A stretch of DNA of 64,000 bases, from assembly GCF_001297015.1 (NCBI RefSeq), contig NZ_LIGE01000015.1, positions 62,001 through 126,000 on the forward strand, in the 5' to 3' direction. Position numbers and translations under genes: made by a program. Source of the stretch: Pseudomonas sp. RIT-PI-r. Lineage in GTDB: Bacteria > Pseudomonadota > Gammaproteobacteria > Pseudomonadales > Pseudomonadaceae. The notes below the pieces were generated by a model, which worked only from the letters and a program-made list of their open reading frames with translations, was not told the origin of the DNA and did not search any database. Positions 63,211 to 64,000 of this stretch are shown here, piece by piece. How positions within the stretch are numbered: position 1 is the stretch's first letter; each line of letters starts with the position of its first letter.

Positions 63211-64000
63211 TCGCGACTCACTGAAATCCTGGTGGGGAACCCCGCTGGTCGGTCTGCTCGGCGGTTACCTCGCCAGCCAGATCGGCTGGCCTCTGCCGTG
63301 GATGGTCGGCTCATTGCTGGCGATCATCCTCGTGCGCTGCCTGACCCCATGGCAACTCACCGAAATCCCTGGCGGCCGCAAGTGCGGCCAGTGGATTGTC
63401 GGCATCGGCATTGGCCTGCACTTCACCCCGCTGGTGATGGAGCAGGTGCTCAGTCATTTCGGTTTGATCTTCTTCGGTGCGCTGGTCACCAGTGTGTCGG
63501 CGGTGGTCGGCGTGTGGTTGATGCGTCGTACCGGCGAGGATCGCGCCACGGCGTTTTTCTCGAGCATGCCCGGCGGTTCCGGCGAGATGGTCAACCTCGG
63601 TGCGCGCAATGGCGCGATGCTCAGCCACGTTGCGGCGGGGCAGAGTTTGCGAGTGCTGGTCGTGGTGTTGTGCGTGCCGGCGGCGTTCAAGTATCTGCTC
63701 GGCGATGGCAACCCGATTTCTCACGCAGGCAGCGTCGATTGGCGCTGGCTGGCAATTCTGTTTCCGGCGGGCGGTTTGCTCGCGTGGCTCTGGCAGCGTT
63801 TGCGCCAACCCAATCCGTGGCTGTTCGGGCCGTTGCTGGTGAGCGCGGCGGTGAGCATTGGCTGGGATTTGCACATCGGTTTACCCAATGGTGGCAGTCA
63901 GATTGGCCAGTGGCTGATTGGCAGCGGCTTGGGCTGTCACTTCAACCGGCAGTTCTTCCGCCGCGCGCCTTCCTTCATGGGGCGGACGTTGATTGGCACG
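63203..64000 (+). CDS. AbrB-family membrane protein, cut by the window end
   Basis: 266 residues are visible. It has several membrane segments and repeated motifs GGYLASQIGWPLPWMVGSLL and SSMPGGSGEMVNLG (AbrB/DUF-type duplication), as in the family named after the E. coli AidB regulator AbrB. It overlaps tctA by 8 bases and is likely in the same operon. Function is unknown; regulation or transport linked to the tricarboxylate system is inference. The C-terminus lies beyond the window. Confidence 0.83.
   Translation, partial: MFDRDSLKSWWGTPLVGLLGGYLASQIGWPLPWMVGSLLAIILVRCLTPWQLTEIPGGRKCGQWIVGIGIGLHFTPLVMEQVLSHFGLIFFGALVTSVSAVVGVWLMRRTGEDRATAFFSSMPGGSGEMVNLGARNGAMLSHVAAGQSLRVLVVVLCVPAAFKYLLGDGNPISHAGSVDWRWLAILFPAGGLLAWLWQRLRQPNPWLFGPLLVSAAVSIGWDLHIGLPNGGSQIGQWLIGSGLGCHFNRQFFRRAPSFMGRTLIGT

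Overview
The window looks like chromosome of a Pseudomonas of the fluorescens complex. The grounds are gene content and order (algU-mucA-mucB-mucD, bamC-dapA, rnd-ycgL, sdhE-ygfX, tctCBA with an OprD-type porin), high GC, and eleven intergenic inverted repeats of the REP/REPIN type common in that group. Species was not determined.\n\nLayout. 1-4.7 kb: 3'-truncated cysK, an AsmA-like DUF748 protein, a DUF4160 / DUF2442-HTH pair, and a MoxR ATPase with a VWA partner. 4.7-9.5 kb: leftward pxpA-pxpB-pxpC (5-oxoproline hydrolysis) with an MFS transporter and a divergent LysR regulator. 9.6-28 kb: mostly housekeeping and single genes (DUF2937, YafJ-like amidotransferase, oligopeptidase B, cNMP-binding protein, spermidine-synthase-like protein, YajD, TrmH-type methyltransferase, an M1-peptidase-like protein without its zinc motif, YcgN, nitroreductase, 2-hydroxyacid dehydrogenase, YcgL, RNase D, EptA, a CynX/NimT transporter, two LysR regulators and a CHMI isomerase). 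28-32.4 kb: a four-gene GtrB/methyltransferase/GtrA/DUF6311 surface-glycan cassette. 32.7-47 kb: small genes, tRNA-Ser(CGA), purC, an MBL hydrolase, bamC, dapA, gcvR-like, bcp, perM, tusA-like, bepA, mucD, mucB, mucA, algU and nadB.\n\nThe striking region is 47,399-53,679. A roughly 6.26 kb integrated element lies inside the 3' part of nadB, bounded by an exact 20-bp direct repeat. The element supplies its own diverged 3' end of nadB, so the gene upstream stays open and full length. The displaced original 3' end survives beyond the right repeat, still overlapping ygfX. The element carries a tyrosine integrase next to the right repeat, an HNH endonuclease, a putative DNA-binding protein, and an AT-rich cargo: a 415-aa protein with a C-terminal HEPN-like motif (R342-N-x3-H347), a 141-aa partner, and a convergent 125-aa protein with a membrane tail. 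The cargo is flanked by decayed copies of the element's own DNA-binding gene (left) and integrase (right), which suggests two related elements merged. One site matches the core of T3-type phage RNA polymerase promoters, although no phage polymerase gene is present. A phage satellite or a phage-responsive defence island is a reasonable hypothesis.\n\n54-64 kb returns to core genome: ygfX, sdhE, ygfZ, an HDOD protein, then a tricarboxylate uptake locus. In that locus the TctD/TctE two-component pair diverges from an OpdH-like porin, tctC, tctB, tctA and an AbrB-family membrane protein cut by the window end. Three tandem 11-bp repeats in the divergent promoter region are a likely TctD operator.
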